From contig NC_134831.1 in NCBI RefSeq assembly GCF_004210375.1, positions 42,690,035 through 42,754,034 on the forward strand: a stretch of DNA of 64,000 nt. Direction: 5' to 3'. A program made the position numbers and the translations under genes. Positions 1 to 12,512 of the stretch are shown here, piece by piece. This DNA comes from Tachypleus tridentatus (Eukaryota; Arthropoda; Merostomata; Xiphosura; Limulidae). Within the stretch, counting starts at the first letter, position 1. The number at the start of each line of letters is the position of its first letter. Below the pieces are notes generated by a model. It saw only the letters and a list, made by a program, of their open reading frames with translations, was not told the origin of the DNA and ran no database searches.

Positions 1-1894
1 TTAAAATGCACCTCCTGGCTCTCAGCATGGAAACACAGACTACGTTGTTGCACAGTGAAGCCTTGTAATGGACTATCCTGATTCTATACAACATGTGGGG
101 GTTGATATCATTGTCATATCCGTCATAAAAAACACATTATGTTATAGAACATTTTGTTAATTGGTGAATACCGTGATTACTCTATCAGGACCTATGGAAA
201 GAGCAACTAAAGTATTTCAGGTAACATTGGTGATCATTGCTGTGTAGCAAGATAACACTCTACTATCGCTAGTAGAGGATAATAACTTGAATGCATGTAA
301 CCTGTAGCATTTGTATGGTCAGTTACGAGTGGAGCAATTGTGTTGTACCATCATTATAAATAATTAAGTATTGGTTTGCCAACTATGCTGCAGCTAGTGG
401 TCTCCAGAGCTCTATGGCAAGAAATTCTTCCTACTTTGCCTAATACAAAACAGAAGAGCACCTACATATATTTTTTAACATTAGGTGACAGTTCTTATGG
501 TCAAATTATCTAGACGTTTGGTACTGATATGAACAATGTGTGATGTATGCTGCCCAGAGGAAAAACTACTACGATAGAATAAATCCCAATATTGGGTTTC
601 CTTTAAAGAGATAGCCATGGATACTGAGGGTCTTCTACTTCCAGAAGTCATCAATACAAACTCATTACCATCGACTACATCATGAAGCTTTGTCATGGAT
701 TAACCATTATTAAACACATTTGCACCATTCATCACTAATGTGTTGCTGAAGCATATGATAACATGGTTTGGAGCGCTAAAAAGGATTCACATGTTTACAC
801 GGATTAAGAGCAAGTTTTAATAGCTAATTATTTTGTGCATAAAGTACAAAGTGTTAAGTGTGGAAAAGGTATTTCACCTTTATAATCTTTAGTCTGATGG
901 ATTGGAAGAACTGGTGATATCGACTAATAGATAGATTCTTGACAAGCCTTTTTTACTGGTCAGCCTGACTGGGATGAAAACGTGCTATACATGATAATGA
1001 GATATAGATTAATTGAGTATAAATGCACAGGATATTTGTCAAATATGTTCATAATTAAGTGGAAAATGCAACACCTGTTGACACCATGTAAGGTCCTCAT
1101 CCACGAGAAAACATCCCACAACGTCCACAGTAATAATTGAAGTGATTAAGATCTACAAGTATGCCCAAAAAATAACTGTGAAAAGCCAGTCAATGATAAA
1201 AGTGTTACAACATGACAGTAAATGTATGAGCTGGGTCTGGTTGTTGTAGCAAAAAAGACACTTAGAACTGGATGGCACGGTGTGTATCTCACAATCTTGT
1301 AGATTGGTGCAGTTAATGTATGACATACAATAGATTTGAAAGCACATTTTAATGTGTGAAATACTGATAAGCTGCTTCCCAGATAAACTATTGTACACTG
1401 ACTGGACCAGAAGTCTGAAGTTAAGAGTGACTAGTCAGAGGAGGATGAGGATGCTATCTTAAATCCTTGTTATTCACCTGATGAGGAAAAATGGAACTAA
1501 AAGTACTTATTTGGCTCTTCATGATGAGCCTAAGGAGGAACTACTAGTGTTAGAGATAAAAAACAGATTTCATCAATATGGATGAGTCTGATTGATCAAA
1601 ACAGTTATGATGTTTGTTTGGTTGAGAAACAAAAGCCTTAAAGAGTTTTACAACCTATGTTTTTCAAACTGTCAAGTGATTCCATGAAGCACTGTGTATT
1701 CTGCAATGTACAGTAACTATTAGTTCAACAGTAACTAGAATAAGAAGGTTAATGTAGAGTATAACAACAGCTTGTCTAACTGGAGATATTAGCTAAAGGT
1801 TTAAAACTCATCTGACAGCTCAGAAAGCAGGGTAAGCTTGCCTGAATTTGCTGTGAAACAATTTTAGTGAAACCTTTTTTATAGCTAAAAACTC
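1..1894. other. AT-rich stretch without a recognised gene
   Basis: Short, scattered reading frames on both strands with many stops; no domain, repeat end or splice-bounded exon could be recognised. It may be the upstream intron or flank of the open frame that follows. Confidence 0.4.
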
Positions 1895-1927
1895 TTGATT
1901 GACTTTAAAAACTTGGTTATCTCCAAG

Positions 1928-2386
1928 ATGCCCAAAACTTTCACTTTCAGTATTGGAGATGACGACACTGCTAAACTTTGGAACCTGGAAAACAGCCTGA
2001 CATTTGCTCTGGCTGGGCCCAGTAATGAAACTGTATTGCTGGGTAATGCATCAGATATAGGAAAGTTTGCTATTGCAATCAACGGGTTGGCCTTACAACC
2101 TACAGAGGTTCTACGGTCTCCAGTGGCATCGGTAGGTTCTATGAATGTCAAAGGTAAGGAAGCAGTACCATCACCAAAGAAATACTCTTTCAAACTTGTA
2201 GGATCCAAGCCTTCAAACTACTCTCTGACTCGAAATTCTCGAAATTCCAAATTGTATTACACATTACTTTCATATCATTATTTAAAAGTGTTTATGTGTA
2301 AGTGTGTGTCATATACATTACAAAGTATGTATTACATACTACTTTCTATAGAAACAAAAGTTTCCTCCATTGTGTATGATTACTAA
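1928..2386 (+). CDS. unidentified open frame or exon, 152 codons
   Basis: A continuous frame runs from an ATG at 1928 to a TAA at 2384, long for such AT-rich DNA. The first 75 codons have ordinary codon use and balanced composition (opening MPKTFTFSIGDDDTAKLWNL), while the last 40 become AT-rich and read like non-coding sequence. A GTAAGG at 2154 could be a splice donor, and a TTTTTATAG at 1875-1883 a weak acceptor, so the real unit may be an exon of roughly 1884-2153. I do not recognise the protein; there is no signal peptide, membrane span or obvious transposase motif. It could equally be a fragment of a mobile element. An overlapping antisense frame at 1885-2208 is less convincing. Confidence 0.3.
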   Translation: MPKTFTFSIGDDDTAKLWNLENSLTFALAGPSNETVLLGNASDIGKFAIAINGLALQPTEVLRSPVASVGSMNVKGKEAVPSPKKYSFKLVGSKPSNYSLTRNSRNSKLYYTLLSYHYLKVFMCKCVSYTLQSMYYILLSIETKVSSIVYDY

Positions 2387-2695
2387 AATAGAAAAGGTTT
2401 TTATTTTTATTTTGCTTTTTATAGAGAGTAGGTAAGATTTACTTTGTTTAGTTTTTTCATTTTGTTTATCCGTTTTAAATGTAGTTTATTAAACTACCTT
2501 TTCTAAAGAGGGTAAATAACTTTTGTTACATTCTTGTGAATTTTTGTTATTGATCACATGTTGTTGTTAAAACGTATTTCTTATATGTGTGTATATACTT
2601 ATATTACATACTTAAATATTATTTTATGTATTTATTTTTTGTTAAAAAGCATTTTATGTATAAAAGTCTTTTAAGTCAAAGGAAATATTTTATTA

Positions 2696-3576
2696 TTAGG
2701 TTGTTCAGAAATAAATATCGTTTTTGAACTGTGAAGTTTGGAAAAGTATAAACCAATGTTGTGAAACATGCTTTAATCAAAGTAAGCACCGTTTGCTTCA
2801 ATTCATTTTTGCCAACGTGTGACGATGCTATTTATGCCCCTGCTGTAGAAATCACAGTTTCTATAATGAATGACCCCTTGAAAGCTTCTTCTGCAGCTGT
2901 CTGGTTTTTAAAGCGTTTATTGTTCAAAAAGTTGTAAAAGTGCTTGAAAAAATGAAAATCTGTAGGGGAAAGGCCTAGGGAATAAGCTGGACGAGGCAGA
3001 AGTTCAACTTCCAATTCTTTCAATTTTTGGAGCGTTATTCTTGACAGGTCTCATAACGCCGATTTTCAGTTCATTCGGAACCCGTTTATCCAACTTTTCG
3101 TCTTTCCAATCACACTCAGGTGGTTGTCAATGCTTAATTTGCTTGTGCCTAGCTTTTTTGCTAGCTCACGTACTGTTGTGCGAGGGTCTGTCTCAACTGC
3201 TGCCCTTAATATGTTTTCACCTAAGGATGGCTTCTTTTCACGACCTACCTGGTCTTCAAGATTTTCATCACCATATCGAAACCTGTATGTTCAGTAATAG
3301 ATCTATGGTCGAATACCTTGTTGATGTTCCGTGTAGTTTCGGTAGATTTTCATCCAAGTTTGAAATCGTAGAGGAAAATCAGACAAAAGTCCAACTTGTT
3401 CATGGTGATTTGGGGATTGCGAAACTTACTCTGAGTAGAGTTGAAACAGCAGACAATTAAGACACCTTGTAAGCGACAAACGTTGGAGTAAACCAACCAA
3501 CCAAAAATAAGTTACTTAATATTCAGCTTCTAAATGTTATCGTGAGAATTTCGACATTTATTTCTGGACAACCTAA
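2696..3576 (-). mobile_element. mariner element, internally deleted copy 1
   Basis: Terminal inverted repeats TTAGGTTGTTCAGAAATAA (left) and its near-complement (right) are each flanked by TA, the mariner target duplication. Read on the minus strand, the interior encodes pieces of a mariner transposase: an N-terminal helix-turn-helix segment (about 3460-3080) and a C-terminal piece at 3023-2832 with SPTDFHFFKHFYNF and KRFKNQTAAEEAF. The centre of the gene, with the first two catalytic aspartates, is missing. The usual SPD triplet of the third Asp reads SLG. At 881 bp it is shorter than the usual 1.3 kb. Several stops are present, so it is non-autonomous and dead. Confidence 0.9.
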
Positions 3577-6500
3577 TACATAACTTATACTGATAAAAGG
3601 ATTTCTCTGTGTTTAAGTTATTACTTTATTGACTAAGTGTTTTCGAGTAATGTATTTTCAGTGTTTTTTATTTCATCATGGGTTGTTTTGTATTTGTAAC
3701 TGTACTTAAAAGGTTGTTGTTGTATTTGAGTGTTGTTCTCTGTTAAAGGATTTTATTGTCTGTATAGCAAGCAGATTCATAGGAACATTTATTTATTTAA
3801 ATATGAATAATCGATACTTGTGTATTGTTTAAAATTTAATAAATCTTTAAAATCAACTCTTCATATTTATATAATTTTAAAAACTTAATTCAAGCCGTCA
3901 ACGGTTTCTTCTCCTGCAGACGACGTAGATGAGATCTAAACATTGTAGATATAGAGTGTATTTTTTAAGTGGAAGTTGTTGGTTCAGTTTAGTTTTTATA
4001 ATTATATAGATATAAAACTTTTGTTTTAACTGTATATTAAAGTTATTTGTTTGTTTTAGCGCAATGATATGTTGAGGGTGTTTTTCGCGTCCACTGTGAG
4101 GGAATTTAATCTTGTATTTTAACATTGTAAGTCTGTAAATCTTATGCTGATCTACAGAAGTATTTTAGGAATGGGGAAGTTAACGCACTTTGTGTTCATA
4201 CCAGTTCATGAATTTAATGTTAATTGTTTAAAGTTAAATGTAATTGCCAGATTGAAGATTATGTGTGTGTTTTATAGCAAAGTCACATTGAACTCTGCTG
4301 TGTTCACCGAGGGGAGTCGAACCCCTAATGTTAGCGCTGTAAGTTCGTAGACTTACCGCTGTCCCTGCTGGAGACGTCAGCTTGAGGACGAACTTCAAAC
4401 AGAGAAGGAATGAAAAGTGTGGAATGTGGACATACTATACATTTTTTACCTTCTTATGTGAATTAAGGAACTTTCTAAAATTTTTATGTCGTCTATTTTA
4501 TGCAATTTTTGCATAAATACACAGCCCAGAAAACTGTTATTTTATTAATCTCAGTTTTCAATTCTTTAGCAGGTAATAACTTTTCCACTTTGGGAATATT
4601 GCTGCATTATCATACATTCTGCAAACAGGTCAATAACAGCAACGTAATTGTACTTACAGCCATTTGTGGTCTACTTAGAACCATGCCTCCTACTTATAAC
4701 TATATTTTCTTGTATGAGGACAAACAATCACATGTGTAATGCTGTTCGTTATGAGTAATTATCACGTTTCCTATTTTACACTGAGCGTTGGATTAACGAC
4801 AGTTTCACTTGGTCATCAGAATGAATAAGGAAACGTAAAAATATCATTTGAGAGTAAAGTTATTGATGAATTTACAGATGAAGTGAAAGTTGTGTTCATG
4901 TTTTTTTTTTCTCCATCTATATAAAAGTCAGTGACAACGCGAGACTTGTAAAGCATCACATCACATTATGCTTAAAATGAACAGTGTAATCTTTACTTTG
5001 AAGCTCGTGTCCTGAACTGACATAAAGTGTGACGTGTTTCATTTAGGTCAGTTGTAGGGATGTCTGTTTGATAAAAGTGTTTGATTTAACTAAGTGTTTT
5101 AACCACAATTTGTTTATGGTATACAGATACTACATTTTCAGTCTTTTACAGTGTGCACTTCATATCATATTATTTTTATTAAATTAAAGTTTGGAACAGA
5201 GCAAATTTAGTAGAAGTTATATGATGAACTTCAAACATAAGGATTATAACAAGATTCTCTAAGAACATTATCAACTGTTTCACGGACTATTATTTCACAC
5301 ATTATTTCATCTGAGGTAACTCTGCATCTGTTAAAAGAAGCAGAGATTCTGTAAATACCATTGATCCAACTTTATTATTGGTCAGCCATAATGTGAATAC
5401 GTATCATAGGAGCAGCTTTGACGTTTTCAAACACCTGTTAAAGAAAGCTAAGTCTCGCTAGCGAAGTCTCAACCTTGTTTAAGTTTCGATAAAAAAAATT
5501 ATCATGTTTACTTATTCTTTTATTAACAATTCAACTTCTATTTTCGTTTTAGTTTAATAAATACGTTTACTCGAAGTTAAATACAATATATTCGCTTATT
5601 TTAACTCTAACACAACAATAAAGTAGTGCTTAAATGCTTAAATATTAACCAGTTTGTCATTCATTATTTTTCTTCAGTTAAAAAAGTCACTGTTCTTGAC
5701 CTTCCTTGCACTGAGGTTTTTATTTCTTTTTTCTTTCATTCTACCTGGAACAAATCATTCACTACATTTCCACACGTTAGCTCCACAAACTTCTCATTGT
5801 TTACTTGACTCATCTTTAGAATACTCCATATCTGCTCACAAATACAGTTTGAAGAATATATAACTTAGTTACCACTTCCTTGTGGAATATAGTAAAGGTT
5901 ATTTTAATTAAACTGTATGAGTTTCAACAATAAATGTTACGGTGTAAATATTTTTTCTAAGCTGGCAGAGCTTGATTATGATTAATTACACTTTTCATAC
6001 ATTAGGCTTATAAAATATTTTGTCATTACATTATTTATTTGTTTCCTTAGAAGTAGAAGAGTATATATTGCTATTTCAAATGGTAAACATAGTGTGTTTG
6101 AGATACTATTATACACTCTTGATGAACTCTTAGGGATTGAATATGAATCTAGAGTTAATTATACAATAGGCCTAAAACAATGTCTTATGACAAGTATTAA
6201 TTAGTTTAATCGGTTTCAGTTATTTACTAAAGAAGCCTTCCTTAGTTATTGTAATAGGAAACAATGAAAATACTGTATTTAATATTAAAATTTATGAATG
6301 AAAAACGCCTACTTAAAATCATGTCTCCTATTTACAACCATATATTTCCTATCTATAACCATGCGTATCGTACTTAGAACCAACTGTCTGCTACTTACAA
6401 TAGTACGTCCCGTATTAAAACTGCTTGATCCGCAAAGATTTCTCTCTGTCTTTCAATAAAATACAGCTGCAAGTTAAATCTTGTTAGTTATAACAGCTAT

Positions 6501-6721
6501 ACGCTGCCTCATCATAATAATAATTACATTGTTATGAGAAGCATTATTTTCATTGTACAAAGAAAGTGTACTACAAGATGATAAGTTTGCGCAAATTCAT
6601 GGAAAACTAACATCTTCAGACCTTTATATGGAATACAGATTTATCAAAAACACGAAAATGCTAAATTCGCGTATCAATATGTTTGTAGCAATACCAGAAC
6701 AAATTACAGAGTGTTTGCTTG
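3577..6721. other. intergenic AT-rich DNA, no gene seen
   Basis: Apart from the SINE at 4264-4371, no coding exon, transposase or RNA gene is recognisable. Open frames at 4500-4739 and 5626-5863 are short and compositionally non-coding. Confidence 0.4.
4264..4371 (-). repeat. tRNA-derived SINE, second family, short copy
   Basis: On the minus strand it reads from a tRNA-like head (CAGCGGTAAGTCTACGAAC type) through a box-B-like GGGGTTCGACTCCC to the tail block TTTGCTATAAAACACACACA. Related copies lie at 16928-17046 and 36199-36310. Family assignment rests on these internal comparisons and on my recollection of horseshoe-crab repeats. Confidence 0.65.
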
Positions 6722-6985
6722 TTTTGAATTTCGCACAAAGCTACATGAGGGCTATCTACTCTAGCTGCCCCTAATTTAGTAGCGTAAGACTAGAGGGAAG
6801 GCAGCTAGTCATCATCACCCACCACTAACTTTTGGGTTACTCTTTTAGCTAAAATAGTGTGATTGGCCCTAAATTTATAATGCCCATACGGCTGAAAGGG
6901 CGAGCATATTTGGTGTGACGGTGGTTCGAACTCGCGACCTTTACGTTGCTAGTCGAGCGCTCTAACCATCTGGCCATAACGGTCC
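6722..6985 (-). repeat. tRNA-derived SINE, main family, copy A
   Basis: Inverted relative to the window: the tail (GTTTTGAATTTCGC side) is at the left and the tRNA-like head, with box B around GGTTCGAACTCGC, at the right. It shares the CCCTCTAGTCTTACGCT and GGGCGAGCATATTTGGTG blocks, in complement, with the other copies. AATTACA-AGAG occurs on both flanks (about 6712 and 6986), a plausible target-site duplication. Divergence is higher than in copies B, D and E. Confidence 0.85.
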
Positions 6986-7260
6986 AATTACATAGAGACC
7001 TGAATGGTGTTTGGTGATAAGAGTTAAAAAAACAGTAGATGTGTATATGGAAAGGAAAATGAATGAATTAAACTAGAACTAGAAAAAGAAAAAGGTAACG
7101 AATAGAGTTGAAACAATGGTGATCTTCCTGTGTCGTCACTAGCTTATCATAAATTATAGTTTTCAGAAAAAAGTTGTTGTTTCTGTAAGTCCAGTAAGCC
7201 ACACAAGTCGACAAGCAAGCAGTAGTACTATCCTAGCAATACTTCGTCATAACTACATAT

Positions 7261-7544
7261 GGCCCGAAATGGCCAGGTGGGTTAAGGCGTGCTACTCGTA
7301 ATCTGAGGGTCGCGGGTTCGCATCTCCGTTGCACCAAACATGCTCGCTTTTTCAGCCGTGAAGGCGTTATAATGTGACGGTCAATCCCACTATTCGTTGG
7401 TAAAAGAGTAGCCGAAGAGTTGGCGGTGGGTGGTGATGACTAACTGCCTTCTCTGTAGTCTTACACTGCTAAATTAGGGACGGCTAGCGCAGATAGCCCT
7501 CGAGTAGCTTTGCGCGAAATTCAAAAAAGAAACAAAGAAACATT
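7261..7544 (+). repeat. tRNA-derived SINE, main family, copy B
   Basis: The head contains the box-A-like TGGCCAGGTGGGTTAAGGC and box-B-like GGGTTCGCATC, followed by the body (TGTGACGGTCAATCCCACTA, TGGCGGTGGGTGGTGATGAC) and the CTTTGCGCGAAATTC tail with an A-rich end. The flanks share ACTACATAT (7252-7260 and 7545-7553), a target-site duplication. The head looks like a tRNA but is part of the retroposon, not a tRNA gene. Confidence 0.9.
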
Positions 7545-7553
7545 ACTACATAT

Positions 7554-10106
7554 ATTCTCTAAAAACGCGTTGTTGTTCACGTTACTGCTTTGAATAGCAC
7601 CTGAAACGTTTCAGAAATATAGAAGTTAATGGCATTTAAATTTAAGGACCTGTCATACTACAGGGAATAACTTAAATAACATGTACTTGTTAATGTTACA
7701 ATAGCGTAAGGAATACAAGTAACAGATATAATTAACTTATGCATTCGTGCAATTCTAATGAAATGTAGAATGTGATAATATTTTTCTCTGTTACATAACC
7801 ATAGATTCCAGGTTTCGTTGCTAACCTTGCTGTTTATGTTTCAGAAAGTCTCTTTTCTTTAATGAAAAACTATTTCACAAGATGGAACTTTGTGTTGTTT
7901 TAAAAGTTTTACATATAGCTTAAGAAAAGGGGTATTTGCTTATAGCCATCCCTGAATTTCAAATAAAAGACTAAAGGAAAGGCGGCGAGACATAAATATA
8001 TGATGAACCAATTAAATAATTTTCCGTAAACGTAGGTGACGTATCATAGATATTCTTACAGTATTTGTTATACTATTATTGTTGATGCTTAACGTACACA
8101 AAATCACTTAATGTAAAATGGTAATATACAACTTAAGCTCACTTAATCTCGTCGAAATGAAACTGGAGCAAAGATAAATCATTAATGAAACATTTTCACC
8201 AGGATATCGAGTTTGTTGAGCTAGAGGACGGTATAGGTTTCACAACTTATACAAATATATAATTTGAAAACCTCACAAACATCAGATTAACAACAAATAT
8301 ACACTTACTTGGTCTCATTCGAATAGGTACAACAAACCAGCCTTCGTCATTAACTGCTACGAGGATCGCATAATCGTTAAAGGGCTACACATGCAGTTCT
8401 AAATAGTGAATTGGTTAAGAATGATCGATTTTAGTTGAATATGCTGACATACATTTAGTATAAACATGTGGATCAATTTCTCACATATCCTTTTGTTCTT
8501 TTGTCCTGAATAATAAAATAGTGTAATTCGTAAAACGTTTTGATCTCTTAGAAATAATAAGAAACCTGAAGAAAGAAATGAGACAAAGTGTAAAAAGTAT
8601 CACGTTAAAATGTTATTCAACAACTATCCACATTCCGGAGCAGAAATGTCATCAGATTAATTGCTTCAGGATATTCAATTAATGTTTATAACAATAGTGT
8701 TACAGGGATACTTGCTTTCACTCATTCCTGGCTTTAATTACATTGTTTTATAAGCTTACGTTATAATTTACAGTGCTTTTCTTCTTGATGTTTCTTATAG
8801 TTGGTTTTGTTCACAGTGAATTTTTTTTTCCGGTAGTTGATTTGGTGTTAAACAAGAGGTGATCAAGGAAAAAAAAATACTTCTCTTTTTCAATAGTTTT
8901 TACATTTGTTAAACGTTAGTTTTATCGTGTAGCAGCTCAACCTAAAAATAAGCAGAATATGATAATCATGACAGTAGTTTTGGTTTAAAGCCAGATACAG
9001 TAAGAATCAACATGTTCATAATCGCTTGTTCTTTGTCATGTGTCGGCTCAGTCGGTAAATAAATGAAATATGATGGTCAACACCGACAGAGAAGACGTCA
9101 TATATACATTAAACAGTTGAATTTATTCAGGTTGAAATTCTCCTGTCTTTAGTGGACGATGATTCGCCATTAATTTCTTCGATATCTTAATTTGAATAAT
9201 AGTAAATACCGTACGTTATATGATATACCTTACTCCTAATTATTTAAGTAACGCTATCAATTAACAGTATTATTTACAGTTTATATTCATAATTTAGAAA
9301 TAATGAAGAATTCAAGTTTAAGCCTGCTATATCTTTTCCTGTTGTTGGTAAGTCTCTCTTGTTAGATGTTTGTTGGAAGTAATGAGCAATCCTGGATGAA
9401 GCCTGTTATTTCTTGCCTGTTGTTGGCTGGTTTAGCTATAGTAAGCTGTTATTTTGGCTAATATTTAGTCGTAAGTAACGGATTTTAACATCAAAAATAA
9501 TGTAGGTTATGAATAAGCTTTATTAGATTCAAATGTTTTTAGAATAAATGTTTTGTTTGTAAAGGCAGCTGAGTGTTGTGAGATTTTACAACAGTGACAT
9601 ATGTAGCTACTAATAAACATATTTCATTTCTACTTTAAGGTCAATTTCTTTAATTATATTCGTTACTTTTATCAAGCTGCTTGACTAGTTTTGTCTAACA
9701 TAAATCCGAGGAACATCCTCTAGACATGTTCTTGTGTGGAAAGTGTTGTAGATCCTTATTGTTATTTTCATACTGGTACCATGAAGTCCACAAGGTAGAT
9801 TGTACTCAATTTTTCTTTGTAAAATGCAGTGTTGGGTATAGGACATAACGCTATTTTCTAGCAGAGTATTTCACTTCATTAGTGTGATGTATAAGCGATA
9901 CGTTATGAGTACGAACATAGCCTTCTTCTACACATGTAAAAATTTAATTGAATGGAAAACATACAAGTGAAAGATATATAAATATGAAAAAATAACAAAT
10001 AAAAATCTGTTTTGGGTTGAAGTTCCATGCAGTTTAAAAAAGAAAGTTTCACAGAAGACAAGAATACAGAACGAAATTTTGTTTTCATTACTAATGTTTA
10101 CAGTTC
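7554..10106. other. intergenic AT-rich DNA, no gene seen
   Basis: Only short AT-rich frames are present; no splice-bounded exon, transposon end or tandem array was noticed. Confidence 0.4.
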
Positions 10107-10112
10107 ACTTAC

Positions 10113-10300
10113 CTGATTTGTTTCAGATGCTCTTGAATCCCCTGTAGGCCTGCATAGGTTCGCCCCTTAGCGGTTCTACAGAGTAGCGGTGTTCCTGGGG
10201 ACTGCGTAGTTCCAACACAATGCGCAGGGAAAACATGCCCGCTGATGCTGAGTAACATTCATCGATCGAATAAAGGTCGATAGCTTCGTGATTTGGAACG
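10113..10300 (-). other. candidate 5' untranslated exon (GC-richer island)
   Basis: About half G+C in a background of about one third. On the minus strand it ends in CAAATCAG followed by a perfect donor GTAAGT (10112-10107), and a TATA-like palindrome lies 28-39 bp before its proposed start. It encloses a complete 37-codon frame (ATG at 10236, stop at 10123-10125, starting MFSLRIVLELRSP) with codon use unlike the surroundings; this could be a small upstream ORF. The plus strand also offers an acceptor (TTGTTTCAG, ending 10126) and a weaker donor (CAG/GTAACA, about 10313), so a complexin leader exon in the opposite direction is an alternative. This is inference; no protein is recognised. Confidence 0.35.
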
Positions 10301-10327
10301 ACGATACCTCAGGTAACAAGAACACTT

Positions 10328-10339
10328 CCTTTATAAAGG
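10328..10339. promoter_or_regulatory. TATA-like palindrome CCTTTATAAAGG
   Basis: A perfect palindrome containing TTTATAAA at the edge of the GC-richer island. For minus-strand transcription it sits at the right distance for a start near 10300. Being palindromic, it could also serve the plus strand. Confidence 0.3.
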
Positions 10340-10340
10340 A

Positions 10341-12142
10341 CTGGGTTTAGCACGAGCAAGATTTAGGTATTTTTACTTCGAACCAGCTTCAAGCATATTC
10401 GTTATGCTGGTCTCGGCAATTTTTCCCCTTTAACTAAAGCCACATTGAGCCACGTTACTTTTTTGGTATTAGCCCATTGTTTGCTCCGTAATTTTGGATT
10501 TCTTCTGTGCTGGCTTTTGCAGTGTGCGTTCTTACTTGTAAAAAGTAAGTACTTCAAATGGTAGCAAATTATATCTGTATTTTTTCTGTATTTTTCTAAG
10601 ATTCAAATGAGCTCATATAATATTATATTATATAGAAAGTTTCAGACAGAATTTCCAAATTTTGAATAGTTTCGTATAGATTGTTACTGGTTTCTTTCTC
10701 GTTTTGGAAAAAAAACGTTCCCAAAACTAGACAGATCCAAGATCAGCCCATGTAAGGCTGTTAAAACGTGCTCAAAATATTGCTTTCACCGTTATAAATT
10801 TCTATATTTTGTGTTTGCAATATAAGAATACTGAGCTATATCCCATTGTGCTTCTAGTCCAGACAAATCGATCCTGGCAACCACTATTGATATAAACGTC
10901 AAGGAAAATACAGTAGATTTGTCGGAAAGAAGTATTAACAAATAAAGCTATATCTGTATGATAAATAAAGCTTAAACAAATAATTTAAATAAATATTGAG
11001 TTGTTCCACTGCCAATTCCAAACAATATTAAGGTTGTGAGATATCTTCCCAGGAACGATAATTGGTACTGCGAGTTCTGCACACTTATGAGAATGATAAA
11101 TGCATAGATATACATTTTAGTGATCTAGTTATGACGTAGAAACATTCTAATAATAATGTATTTCAGGATTCAGGATGTTTTTTTTTTATTTATGTGCACT
11201 GCGTTTAGAAGAATATAGCATGTAGAATATTTCATCTCTAAAAACAATCAAGGAAAATTTTATTATATCTTTTATGGACTATATATCAATAAAATATATT
11301 ACTTAATTCAGAATTGTATATCCAGTTGTTTCAGTTTTATTGCATTTTAAATAATGTTATTTTTAAAGGTGGAATTCCATTTCAAATTTATTTATCCAAA
11401 CAGTCGAGTTTTACCATATTTAACATAAACTTTGATTTCAGAAGTACTGGTTAAATGTTAATGTCCAGCTTGCTTGTACAACATTTTCCACAAATTTTAG
11501 ATTCATAATATTTATTTAATCCAAGAGTGTTTTCTCTGTACAGTTCAATTTCACAATACCTTTCCTAAATTTTGTCCTTAGAATTGTTATATAATCCAGT
11601 TTATTATTGACATAATCCTGATATATTTTATATTTCGTGAACTTTATCCAGAAGGTCATTATCCATATAATCTGGTTTCACTGTGTTTTACATAAACTTT
11701 AATCCTGGAAAATGTCATATGATACAAAAGTTTGTTATCCACATGCTCTTGTTTCATTGTGCCATTGATAAATAACTAGTAACAAAGTAAAATATAATAA
11801 AAGTTTATTACCTGTTTGTTTTATGTCTTACATTTTCGTTCATAGATATTTTTACACTTCATACTAATTTTCAGGAAAGATAAAGTAGCTTCAAAATAAT
11901 TTGGAAAGTTTCCAATTGTTAAGACATTTTTGACATAAAATCTCGTTACTTTCCAATTTCAAATTTCATAGTTCTGCTTAACAAGATAAGTATTTGTTAT
12001 TTTGGTTTATAAATTCGTTCTTCGGTTAAAGTTCGTTAATCTGTGTTAAGTCAGAGATTCGTTTTATTTTGTTCCTTTGAAACGGTTTTTCTGAGACTTT
12101 TGATTATCTAGAGGATGTTTTTGAAAAATTACCTGTAAATAA
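10341..12142. other. intergenic AT-rich DNA, no gene seen
   Basis: Low-complexity AT-rich sequence with repeated short phrases such as TATCCA(CA/GT)..TTT between 11320 and 11800; no coding or RNA feature recognised. Confidence 0.4.
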
Positions 12143-12410
12143 GGTCCGGCATGGCCAGGTGGTTAAGGCACGCGACTCGTGATCTGAGGGTCGCGGATTC
12201 GAATCTTCGTTGCACCAAACAGCCATTTCAGCAGTGGGAGCGTTATAATGTGATGGTCAATCATATTCGTTGGTAAAGAGTAGCCCAAGAGTTGGCGGTG
12301 GGTGATGATGACTAGCTGCCTTCCCTCTAGTCTTACACTGTTAAATTAGGGACGGCTAGTGCATATAGCCCTCGTGTAGCTTTGCGTGAAATTTGAAAAC
12401 GAACAAACAA
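12143..12410 (+). repeat. tRNA-derived SINE, main family, copy C
   Basis: Same head, body and tail as copy B, with a small deletion in the middle (the ATGCTCGCCC stretch). It is bounded by a perfect 12-bp target-site duplication ACCTGTAAATAA (12131-12142 and 12411-12422), which fixes the element ends: it begins GGTCCGGCATGGCC and ends in a GAACAAACAA tail. Confidence 0.93.
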
Positions 12411-12473
12411 ACCTGTAAATAACATACAAATGTTGATTAAATCTGTACTAGTAATTTTTCCCAGCAATCATAG

Positions 12474-12512
12474 CACAAATAGCTCAATGTGTAGCTTTAC
12501 GCTTAACAACAT
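12474..12512 (+). repeat. 3' tail fragment of another tRNA-derived SINE
   Basis: GCACAAATAGCTCAATGTGT followed by AGCTTTACGCTTAACAACA matches the tail of the SINE type seen at 63430-63550. The head is absent. Confidence 0.45.

Noticed and set aside
3041-3460. 139-codon plus-strand open frame
   Set aside because: It is antisense to the mariner transposase remnant, which explains the conserved sequence on the other strand.
7261-7335. tRNA gene at the head of SINE copy B (and similar heads elsewhere)
   Set aside because: The tRNA-like boxes are joined to the conserved SINE body and tail with target duplications, so these are retroposon promoters rather than tRNA genes.
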